This document shows positions 34,601 through 46,600 of a stretch of DNA of 64,000 nucleotides, one piece after another. Source of the stretch: Pyrrhosoma nymphula (Eukaryota > Arthropoda > Insecta > Odonata > Coenagrionidae); NCBI GenBank assembly GCA_963573305.1, contig OY754330.1:8680001-8744000 (forward strand). Reading direction: 5' to 3'. Each line of letters opens with the position of its first letter. Position 1 is the first letter of the stretch. Both the position numbers and the translations under genes were made by a program. The notes beneath the pieces were generated by a model, which had not been told where the DNA came from, searched no databases, and worked only from the letters and a program-made list of their open reading frames with translations.

Positions 34601-37600
34601 AATAATGCTGATGAGTGACAATACATGTGCATGTCCTCTCTTTGCTGAGTATTGTGCCCATATATTTGAGCATTAGTAGTGATTTCACCACAGTTATTCT
34701 TAATATATAGTCATAGGTAGTAAATGTACAAATATGGCAGCGTTAGAATTTTAAACTCTCTATAATAAGGTTTACAAGATTTCAGAGCAGGCATTTTTCA
34801 TGTTGGCAAAAGATGCTGATTTTATTAGAAATTCATTAAAAATATGTTACAAATGAAGTGCAACAAGACCCTGTAAAATGCAAGAATTTGCCTGGAAAAC
34901 CTGGAAAACTCAGGGAAAAAAGAAATTGGGATTCACCGGACACCCTAGAAAAGCACATCAACTTCACTGGACTTCTCCTTAAATGACTAACCTGCCAATG
35001 TCTTGCAAAATGTGGTAGAATGGAGTTTGAAATTTATGGATTATCATTTGTTTTTTTATTGGTACAGATATTTTACAGTAAAATGTAGGAGAAGTCATAT
35101 AAATTCATAAAAAATACAGGAAGAACAATAGTTTGTGAATTAAGTGCAAAATACTCTTCCAAAAAGTCTAGTATATATTTTATATCCTGTATTATATTAT
35201 ACCTTTTCTAACAAGAAATGTTTAATTTTTTTTAAAGATGGAGGGGGAATGTTTTATGCCAGATGGCAAATGGTTGTAGACTCTTAATTTTACGTGGTAG
35301 GATCTTTATTAAATAATGCTGTTGGGTCATTCAACGTCAAGTGGTCTAGTTTTAGAAAAGTTTCCCGCTCGACCATCTCGGATTTTAATGAAATTTTGTG
35401 TGGATATTTATACATACCTTTAATGAAAATGTGGTAATTTTTAGGTCCGTTAGTGAAATACTTTTGGAAATATAGCAGTTTGTGTGACCCCATGTCACGA
35501 CCACCTGACACATTTCTGTGAAGTTTTCGCAACTTTGAGACATGATATCTCTGTAGCCTTTTTGCTTAAACAAATGATACGTACCTATAATTGTACAACT
35601 TTTAATGCTCTGTTAAATGAAAATGATTATAGCATTTTCATAAAGCGTACTGAGTATATAAAATGCAGCAAAGTCGGCCTCAGAAATGAAGTCTCCAAAA
35701 AAATTTCAAACTTTAGCGTGCTCTGTCTCTTTCAAGAATTGTTCAATGGATATCAAATTCCTTTTACAATATTTCCATGTAAGTGAGCTTTTGATAGATT
35801 AGTTTCAAACACCTAGCGTTTTTCGTTAGTTTATAAATCACGTCTAAAGTTCACGACTTTTGTAAAAAGGTCAAAAATTGGGTGTTTTCAAACCATTTCT
35901 GCAAAAAACTACCTTCTACAAATTCCGTTAAACCTATCTCATTAGATAGAGCATTTCTTTAAGTCCCTAGAAAAGTGAATTTAATTAGCTAACGCGGACA
36001 CATAATGGCGTGGCAAGGAGGTCCGTGGGTGAGATACAATCAGCCTTCATCAGCGCCACGCAACGTCGAACTCCTGTAACGTCACGCGTGGGATGAGATG
36101 ATAGCTATCCTACGAACGCATGTTTTCACAATGACGCCGAAACAATGCAATTTGGAAGTCATCGCCACTGGAAACGGCTTAAATATCAACAGGCAGTTCT
36201 GCAACTTCGGAGTCCGTGCCTGATATTTAACAGGCTTATATTGACACACCGATATTATATTGCGTTGGTCCATGGTGACATTGCCACTACCAATCCAAGT
36301 ACTTGAACTGTCAACCCCACCACCATAGGGGTCACGCCCGATAGCCGTGCAATACCAGCCACGGGTGGGTCTCTTGTCCTGGTTCCCAAGCCAGTAATTT
36401 TGTGTGTTCGTTGAGGTTTCAAAGCTCTTTGCGGTGGTACGTCCGAATTTAAAGATATTTATCTAATTTCGCTGGAAATGGCTATCCAAGTCATGATTAA
36501 AGTTTGATCAACTGTCTACATCTTATTATATTAACTTATTATTTTAGACGACACAGACTCAGCAAATTCAAATTTTCTTCCGAATGTCGTCACGGAAGGA
36601 GCAAGGAGCATGCTGACGAGGTGTTGATCCGGAACCCAGCAGGTGTATCACCTTCTTTCGGGCCAATAAAATGATTCAGCAGGACCTCGATAATGCATAA
36701 ATATTATCAATGCGTCATTTTGACGCATTGACTGTTGACATATTATAAAACGATAGTCTTACTTTATCATTCAGAAACATTTGGCAATTTGTTATTTAAC
36801 TCAAAACCAAAATTTATTGACAAAGACCAAAGTGGTGTATATAAACTATGTTGTAATATGCCTAATTGCAATTCAGTATATATTGGCCAGAGTGGGCGTG
36901 CCATAAAAACTAGAGTAAATGAACATATGAAGTGTTGGGTAAGAGGCGATTCAACCTCTAATTTTGCAAAGCATCTGTTAGACTGCAACCATAGCAGTGA
37001 TTTTAATGTCAAAGTTCTCCACAAACTGTGTAAAGGGAAAAAGTTGGACTTTCTGGAAGATTTAGAAATTTTAAGAGCATGTCGTAATAAAAATGTACAT
37101 GTGGTAAACGACCTTTTGTACCCCTCCCACTCCTCTCCTTTATTATCAGTTCTCCTCGAGTCAACACGTAAACCCACTGACCTTGAGGAATCCATTTCCT
37201 CGTTAGCTCTTTCCCCTCCCACCATCAATACGACCTCCTCTCTGCCTTAACCCCCCCCCCCCTCTGTATAAGGTATAAATAAGCTCGCAAACTGTGTATC
37301 TTCACCTTTGAAAATGACATAGTGTACATGTCGAAACCTGGGTCGGTCAAGTAAACTTTTGTGGAACATACAACAGTGTATCTTTTATTATGTTTCCTGT
37401 CACCAAGTTCCACCAAATGTTGCCATCCAGCCTTAAGTTGATCAATGACTCTGTTGAGTGACAATACAAGTGCATGACCCCTCTTTGCCAAGTATTGTGC
37501 CCATGTATTTGAGCATAAGTAGTGAGTTCACCACAGTTATCCTTAATATATAGACATAGGTAGTAAATGTACAAATATGGCAGGGTTAGAAATTTAAACT

Positions 37601-40600
37601 CTCTAAAATAAGGGTTACAAGATTGCAGAGCAGGTATTTTAGCAACATACCTAATACCTCTCTATTGCATGACAAAAACTTTTGGAAAACCAGGAGATGA
37701 TCCCAAGAAATTTGTAAATCCTTAGTAATTTGAATTCCTATTTTAGTGCCAAACCAAATTGGCCAACCAAAGCCAGCAGGCCTCAAATATGAGGATTTTA
37801 GCAGATGTACCATATGTATTTAACTTATCATCTTGATTCCACTATGACTACAATGCTTCAATTTTGTTTTTATGGCTAAAATATAATGTTTGCAGGAACA
37901 GGATAAACCCAAGGTTTACTTTCATTCCGTGAGGAAGTGACCAATTATTTTCATATGCTTGACATACGTATAATTTGTATGAATTCATCTACATTAATCT
38001 TATGTTACTATGAGACAGTGTAAACACTGTTTTGTGTTTAAAGTCATTATGTCATGTCTATCACTGAAAGGATGTTGGTATGCCATAAATTTTGGCTATC
38101 CAGAAGACACTAGTACATGGACAAAAATGCAGGAAACCAAGAACGGCAAGGCATTGTATTTGATTCAAAGTCACATTATGAAAAGTTTCCCTCAAGATAT
38201 CCAAGATGTTCTACTGGCAAAGGAGGCCTGGAGCATTCTGAAAGATGTATGCGTAACTTATTCAAAGGTGAACGCTATACTACTCCATCAGGAATTAGTA
38301 ACCTTTAAGAAAATGGAAGAAATGATGATTCATTAATATCTCTCTGAAATCCAAGAGAAAGCCACGATGCTCAGGATGACAGGGTCTGGGTGAAAGTCTT
38401 CTGTCATACATCATGTTTATGGGCCTGCCCATGGCAAAAGGCCATGTCGAAAGGCCCTCATCGTGAAAGCCTGATAAGGAGTTTAGATCCAGGAAATGGA
38501 TTGAACTATTAAAATGTTAAAATCAGATCTGCTTCTGGAGGAGAAGAGGATGGAAGACATCCAGCACTCAAGAAAGACTGATGCTGAAGAAAAAAGTGAA
38601 GATCTCCATGCACATGTATGAGGAGGCAGGGGCAGTACATCAGCTGTATGGACTGGAGGAGGCAGTCCACAAAAGGGACCAAAGACAGTAAAACAGGACT
38701 AGAAGAGAAACTGTAAGTAAGAGGCGAAGAAATGTTACTCATGTGGCACCTGGGGTCTTATTTGTTCTGCTTGCCCAGGCCCAGATGGAGAAAAACAGGG
38801 GTCCCAGAAGGAAGAAGAAAAACAAACCAGCAAGAAGAAACTGCTATGTGTTGTTGGTAATGGGCAGATAATGGTGAAAAATATTTGGAGTGTGGATAGT
38901 TGTGCTTCTGAGCATATGACCTCATGCAATGAGCATTTCTTTGAATTATAAGAAAGTAATTTTTGTAATATTGAGGTAGCAAATGGTATACATATTTGTA
39001 AAAGCTGTTAGTAAAGGGAAAATAACATTAATAGTTAAAGAAGAAAATGGAAGATGGGAACATGAAATTAAATATGTGTTATATGTTCCAGAATTGAAAT
39101 TTAATTTATTGACCATATGAATGCTTGAGGAAAAAGGTAAAATTGTTATGATTAAAGGAGGTGAAATCTTTGTACCCGATTCTTGAAAATGTTCCATTTT
39201 TAGTTTACTAAGTTTATGAATGGTATGTACTTTTTTGAGGTTAAGTTGTCCAAAAATGTTTTCCAGACTGTTTGTTCCAGAAAGGCATGCGTGGCAATAA
39301 GCCAATAGTAACTGATCAATGTATGGCTATGTTGATGATCAACGTGGCAATTTGGACTGGAAAACTCCTCAACAGTGAATATTAAGGTGTTTTCTTTAGC
39401 GAAATTGGGTTTTCTTTCGCATTAACAGAAATTCCACTCCATTAATTGTTTTAAAGAGATTTGAAGCAATTTAAATAGAGAAGTTTCCATAAGGTTGCTT
39501 GAACTAAACAGACATCAAGAGGTTTACAAGGGAAGATGAAGGGGGCTGGTTGTAACGGAAGAAGACTTGATTGAAGATGTAAACTCATTCAACCTTTGAG
39601 GACTAGAAATACGCTCAGACTTATGAAGCAAAATGAAGATATTGTTGACGGTTGGTGGGTTTGATATGTAGGGATGTGAGGAATTTGTTGTCAACAGGGA
39701 TAGGGAATTTTCAGTACCAAGGAAGGTAATGTGGGTGCTGGAATTGGGGGAGGTGAATGAGATGGAAAAAGAGGATTTTAGGTCAGACAGGAAGGAGGAC
39801 AAGGACTGAGGGCCGTGCGCCCAGATGAGGAAGATGCCATCGATAAATCAGACCCAAAATTGAGGTTTGAGGGACTGTGATGACAAAAACTTCCAGAAGA
39901 CCCATGAATAAATGTGTGCACAAAGGAGCAATTAACATACCCATTGCCGTCCCCTTGGTCTGAAGGAAAATATGGTCCCTGAAGGAGAAGGCATTTTTGT
40001 CAAGGACACATAGGGAAAGGTTGAGGAGTAAGTCAGTTGAGGGGACGTGGGGTGGAAGGAAAGAAAGTTAGAGAGTGCATTGAGGTCTTTACTGTGCAGG
40101 ATAGATATGTAAAGGGAGGTGACATCCATTATGGCCATTAAAATGTTGCTATGGGGAAAATTGGAGGCTGTGAAGATGCTCAAAGAAGTGGTAGATATCG
40201 CAAATGAGAGAGAAGAGTGAAGAGAAAATTGGTTGAAGGACGGAGTTGATGAAGGCAGATATTCATTCGGTGGGGGAGTTAGCATCGTTGACTAGAGGGC
40301 AGCTAGGGTTGTTTTGTCTGTGAACTTTCGGGAGGTGGTAAAAGGGGGAGAAAGAACGGCAATGTCAGCTTATGATAGTCCTTCCTTGTGCCCATGCGTT
40401 TTAAGGAGGGACGAAATGATTTTTTGAAACTTGGGGTTTGGGTTGTGAGGGAGAGGATTGTAAACATTGTTGTCATTGAGTTGCCAGCAGGCACCTGTGC
40501 TGTATGTAGTCATCCATGTCCATTGGTACCACACATAAGCCATTGCCAGCAGGGGAAATAAAAAGGCTGGGATCTGATCAGAGTTTGTGGTTAGCAGTGA

Positions 40601-43600
40601 GTTCACACTAGGACAGATTAATTTTGGGTTTAATGGAGTTGACGAAATGGTGATTGGAAATTTTGTTCATAAATTGTAAGAAATTCAGATTTCGACGGGG
40701 TGGGTTTTGTGGATATTGGTTTATGAGTTCATGAAAATGGTGATTCCACATCTTCCACTAAATCATGGAGCACCAAATTTGTAAATATGTACATATCTAC
40801 AATAGAATAAATGGCAGTTGCGATGAATTGATACAACGTGTTTACCTTGAGTAAGGCATCAGTGGTAGGCAGCATCCACCCCACAATGGCATGGCCAGAC
40901 TCATGACAAGCCACAACTTTCCTCTCCGATGGAGATATAACACTACTTCTCTTCTCTGTTCCTCCGACCACTCGCTCCACAGCATATTCGAGATCACCAC
41001 CAACCACCTTTTTCTTCCCATATCGTGCAGCATGCAGAGCAGCTTCATTGCACACGTTTGCTATATCAGCCCCTGAAACCAGCCAAGTAACACAAAATCA
41101 GAGTTTTGGTATGAAATGCAGTTGGCCATCAATAACAGTGTCAGTCTGAACTTTCAGAGGAGGAATAGCACAAATTAATGTGGATATAATTCAAAGGAGG
41201 CCTTGCACTATGCTAATTATGATATTACACTATGCTAACTATGGTATTACACTATGCTATTTATGGTATTACACTATGCTAATCATGGTATTACACTAAC
41301 CACAATAAGAATTAACATCTGAAGGTGAATCAATAATATTTTAGTTTTTACGTGAATTTGAAAGAGAAATTCACAACAGATTTCAACATACCACCTGAAA
41401 GCTTACTGTCTTCCTTAGCAGTGAAATTCAAACAAGTGAAAGGAGGAAATCAAACTAAAAAAGTGTCTCTTACCACTAAACCCAGGGGTCAGGGCTGCCA
41501 TGCGACCTGCATAAGTCTGAGGGGTATGCTCTAATGAGATACCTTTCAGGTGCAATTCAAATATTTCTTTGCGCTCTTCTTGATTTGGGAGGTCAATCAA
41601 TACATGTCGATCAAACCGCCCGGGACGTAAGAGTGCCTTAAGAGAGGAAAGGAATGAGAATGAGAATCGAAACACTCATGGTGTCATTTACGTTCACATC
41701 TTATTTCAGAAATAACGAAAATAGAAGTTCATAAGTTTCCAACTCAATTATCAAGAGAATGTCTCCAGGAAAATGGCTACAACTTTGAATGATATTCAAA
41801 TAAAGTATTAGTGATATTCATAAGTGACCATGAAAAATAATCAGTCATTCATGGATGCAGAATTAGAGATGGGAAAATTACCATAGTTACCACTTTGTGT
41901 TACAAGCACTTGCAGCACAAAGTCTTGGCACTAGCAGACTTAAAGATGGGCAAATTAACGTAATTTTCATCTGAGGTAAATTACCACGTGGTAAATTATG
42001 GTAATTTTTGAAAATTACCGTAATTTTCCAGTATTTTTTTAGTTTTAAGTATATAACAGCAAATGTATGGTTAAATAAGAAAGCGAATAGCAATAGGAAG
42101 GGAATAACCATGTTTAAACCATACCTTATACAACATTAATGTATTAGAAATTTTAAAATTGTAAAAAGAACTACGGCAGCAACACGCAATCTGGATTTCT
42201 TTTGTCAAAGTATGAGAAATTTTCAAGGAGAATATTCTAAAGCTTTAATGTTATAAAGTTATAATTTAAGTAAAATATTCCAAAAATGAGTTGTACATGC
42301 CTCAATTTATTATTAAACACGTAGGAAATGTGCACTTGGCTTAAAATAACCTGTTGGGAATTTATCTGTATGGAAAATTATCTCAAACATAGGTGAATCA
42401 ACTAGAAAATTATGGTATTTACAAGGGACGCGGTAAATTACGAAAAATAACACGGTAATTTACGAAAATTGCTGAGGTAATCTTCAGAGTGGCCCGTCTC
42501 CATGCAGAATACACTAGAGAAGTAATTATTAGGCCAATAGATAGCAAAGAAAATTAATGTGTGTGACAACTCTGTGCTGCCCCTGCCTTGAGCTGTGAAA
42601 AATTCCCATCACATCCCATCCCTAGTTTCAATGGACCTACAACGCAGCAGGAAAGTCCATACATGTAACCTGCTATACAATTGTTTCTTAAATATTTTTC
42701 CTCACATTAGATCTCAACCCATATACAGTTCATAACAATAATAACAGTAATTAATAATAATCCCTTGGGAAGGGCTGGGTAGTGCATACCATCTGGGGTT
42801 AACATTTCCCTCAGTAAAGAGTGTCGGGGATTACTTTAGCCTGCGTGTGGAATTGCCTCCACATTTAAGACCCGGGGGTGATTTTCAAGTGATTAATTTG
42901 GGGGGTACATCTTATATGCCGCGAATAGGGTACTTCAAATCAAATTCACCCATCAAAACAAATTTACAGGACTCATGGCTGGATTTTAAATACAATGATG
43001 AGACCTGAAAAATGTTTTTACATCATTAATTTTTATAAACCTTTGATTTTACACATTGCCTCTTTTTTGGTCCCTTCAGCTAAATAAAATCAAGGTGTCA
43101 CCATATGTTGATTGTGAGCTTCAAGATATCAAAATGAAAAATATTGATTCCTACACAGGGCCTGCATTCATTAATATTAATAATTTATTTTGTCTAAAGA
43201 TCTTACAACAGAAGATATAAGACACATCATGAAAAGATACAATAGATTAATAAATACTTGTATGTTCACAAAATAATAAGAATATTAATGATTAGTTGGA
43301 ACGATCAGATAGATATTCGTTCACAGAATAATAATTCTTTTCCTGAAGGAAAAATTTTAACTTCCTTTTAAATTACACCATAGAATGATTAGCTTTCAAA
43401 TGACTAGGAAGTTTATTGTAAATTCTGAGGCCCAATTCACGTGGGGCTAACTTTGATCTATTAGTCCTAATTGAATGATTATGTAGGTTCCGCAAAATAC
43501 CTAACAAGTAGTGACCTAACATTTCGCTCACCTTGTCCAAGACATCCGCTCTATTGGTGGAAGCCAACATGAGCACTCCCTCCTTGGAGGCCATTCCATC

Positions 43601-46600
43601 CATCTCCACGAGCAGCTGGTTGAGAGTCTGCTCACCTTCCCCCGATGCCCCATCCAGGGGACCCCCAGCACCACTGCGTGCTGTGCTGCGCTTGCGGCCA
43701 ATGGCATCTATCTCATCAATGTATATAATGCATGGAGATCTTTTCTTGGCTTCCTTGAAAAGATCTCTGCCATGGAAATGGCAATAAAATTTTAAATACA
43801 TTGACATAACTCATATGTCATGAGATGAATATGAAAATACAGCAAACACATGTCAGTTGCAAAAATACCAGCTCGGCAATCTTGTAAACCTTATTATAGA
43901 GAGTTGAAAATTCTAACCCTGCCATGCTTGTACATTTACTACCTATGTCTATCATAGGCGTGTGCAGGATTTTGCTATTGGGGGTGCCAAGGATAAAAAT
44001 GCTGCCCTTGCGCATGACCGTAGCCATAACTCTTAACCCCAAGTACTCGGGGGAAAGCCAGTTCCATAAAACAACTCACACAACAAAATTAGAAGGAATA
44101 ATTAATACAAGTTCTTTTTTAACTTTGTGGTATTCCATATTAGATGATTTAATGGTAACTTTTACAAAAACCATAACTTAAAAACACACACACACACGAC
44201 CCGGGTTTCAACGCTTTAGCGTCATCTTCAGGTGTATCTCACCTGAAGATGACGCTAAAGCGTTGAAACCCGGGTCGTGTGTGTGTTTTTAAGTTGTGGT
44301 TTTTGTAAAAGTTACCATTAAATCATCTAAAATTAGAAGGCCCCAAAATTTGTGTAAAACAAAAAATCTATATACATATTATATTTCTGTTTTAATTTTC
44401 GATGCTAGGATATGATACCGTATAAACTCGTGTAAGAGGCGCACCTTTTTTCCCAGAAATCTCAGCCGAAAATGAGGGTGCGCCTCTTACATGAATTTTT
44501 TATCTGCCTGCCTTCGAGCCTCGGTCACGATATGAGCGGCAGGCTGCGGGCGGCAGAGCAGTATCGCGGCAGTGGCTACGAAACGAGCAGTGATTCAACC
44601 TAAGATAATCAGAAATGGCAGTACATACTGTCATTAGGCAAAACGTTCTCGGCCGATATTTTTGAATCGGAATGAGTTGAACGGCAGAGCGGCACAAGAA
44701 AAATTTAATATCTGGGATTGGCGGCGAGCGGAACCTATGCCGTTCACGTCTATCACGGCTGGGTTCGAGCGTCTTCCATGTCAAGGAACAAGAAACTCAG
44801 CGTTGCCTCTCTGTCGCTCGCCTACCGCCGCGGCCCGTCCACCAGTCGTACCGAGGCCGAGGCATTACTCTCAAGTCCCTGGAGAGCTGAGTGACCTTGT
44901 TGCTCAGCGTGAGTCATCAAGGGGGAGGGGATCGTTCGCTCGCTTGTTTACGGGGGACGCAGTCACCTAAAAAAATGTAAAAACTTGTTGTTTGACAAGG
45001 CGAGGGTGTGGGGTGCAATTGGGGGACAGCGATTGACCGCGCGACAAGTGCAAACACCGGAATTTTCCACCCCCATAACTTTCTCATTTTCTGTCATCGG
45101 ACAACTTTGAGTGACTCAACTATATGCACCTGCCCTAAGCACAACTGAGAGAATTCTGTGAATATTAACATTTGTGCATGCGTCAACATAGGTCAGTGTT
45201 GTTCCATTATGAACAAGGGAAAAAAGTTGTGGTCTTTCACGGCAGCTGAAAAACTTAATCAAAGACGCTGAGGAAGTAGGAAACCGCGCTGCCGGACGAA
45301 AGAATGATGTGCCGGAATCATGCATTAGAAGATGGAGGAAGGATAAGGTTGCACTCATGGTTGCACTATTCCATACCAATAGGGACAGAAGGTATTTTCG
45401 GGGAAAATCTACAAGCTGTGACAGGACATGCCGCCGTACTGCGACGCCCATCTCACTAGTAAGTCAGCCGTTTTTATGTAAATCATCCAATTTTTTTATT
45501 TAGTCATTCATTGAAGATTTTTGTTGGACCATATTGAACAAATAAATGCTTTAAATTCCATAGACAGTTATGATTTCTTTCAAAGTTTGATTTTTTTCAG
45601 GTTTTGATGTCGTATCTACGCCTTATCGTTCGTTTTTGACGCGGCTGACGCTTGGGTATTTTGCATTTGACGTGTTTGCATTCCCGCTCGTCATCGTTTA
45701 CAGCAAAATATAATTTGTAAAAGTTAACCACATTTTAAAAGGTGACTTACAGCGACTACGACTTGTGCATTAGGAAAACGGTGGGGAAATTGGATTTAAA
45801 AAATCAGAGCTCGGTGCGACTGTCCGCACTTACCAACTAAACACGAATTGTAGCTATGTCGGATTTGTTTTGTTTTAATGAATATCAATTACTCCACTCA
45901 TACCAAAGGACAATAAACAATGTAAGCATTGTAGGGCTAAGGCTACAAGTGAATACTTACAGAGGTCCATATATGCCTATGAAAAATGCAGCGTAAATTA
46001 TACGAGAATATCGCAAGCGGCTTTGAAAATAGCCGAAAATTCGAAGTTAGGCCCGCAAAACCTCGCAATAGGAGAAAAAAAAGCCCCAACATTTTTTCTT
46101 CAACTTCGACGCATAAAAAGAGGGGTGCGCCTCTTACACGGGTTCGCCTCTCACACGCGTTTATACGGTACTTCTTAAAAAATACTTAAATAACTGCAAT
46201 TAAATAAAGATTTGATAATATTTGCATAAAATGTTTTATCTAACTAGTTAACTGACTAGTCAGTTAATTACTTTGTATCAAATAAAAGCAAGGTAACTAT
46301 AGCAAAGAAAATTCGATTTAAAATAATACAAAAATTTTCGTAATCAGCTTTAACCCCTTCCCTGAAGCGGCCAAGTTTAATCGTCCAAAGTGGTGGTTCC
46401 TTTTTTCATGCGGCCGAGTTAACTCATCCTGCCTCGGAATTGCTCTTCCTTTCCAGTTCCTACCAAATTTACTCGTCGCGTCAACTGCTTTTACTCGTAG
46501 TTTCATATTTCATCGCTAGATGTCATGAATGGTACAATTTTTTACTCATCTAGTGGATATTTTAGAAGTTACCCCACGACTGGCAGAAACCGAATTTTCC

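Larger units (their letters stand above)
33681..40845 (-). other. SPG7 intron 9 (7.2 kb)
   Basis: Holds a SINE, a duplicated repeat, a Penelope-like insertion, a copia gag scrap and a Penelope-like RT scrap, listed separately. 33898-34360 is otherwise featureless AT-rich DNA. Confidence 0.75.
41637..43531 (-). other. SPG7 intron 7 (1.9 kb)
   Basis: Contains MITE copy C and, next to exon 7, a LINE 3' fragment on the same strand as the gene. 42511-43184 has no recognisable content beyond AT-rich DNA and a GC-richer block at 42770-42910. Confidence 0.7.

Noticed and set aside
36767..37228. 153-codon minus-strand frame
   Set aside because: Antisense of the GIY-YIG domain; no recognisable motif.
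41205..41300. CRISPR-like array
   Set aside because: Units are contiguous without spacers and the genome is eukaryotic.
44500..44970. GC-rich open frames on both strands inside the pogo element
   Set aside because: No family motifs and no splice support; GC content makes long frames likely by chance.
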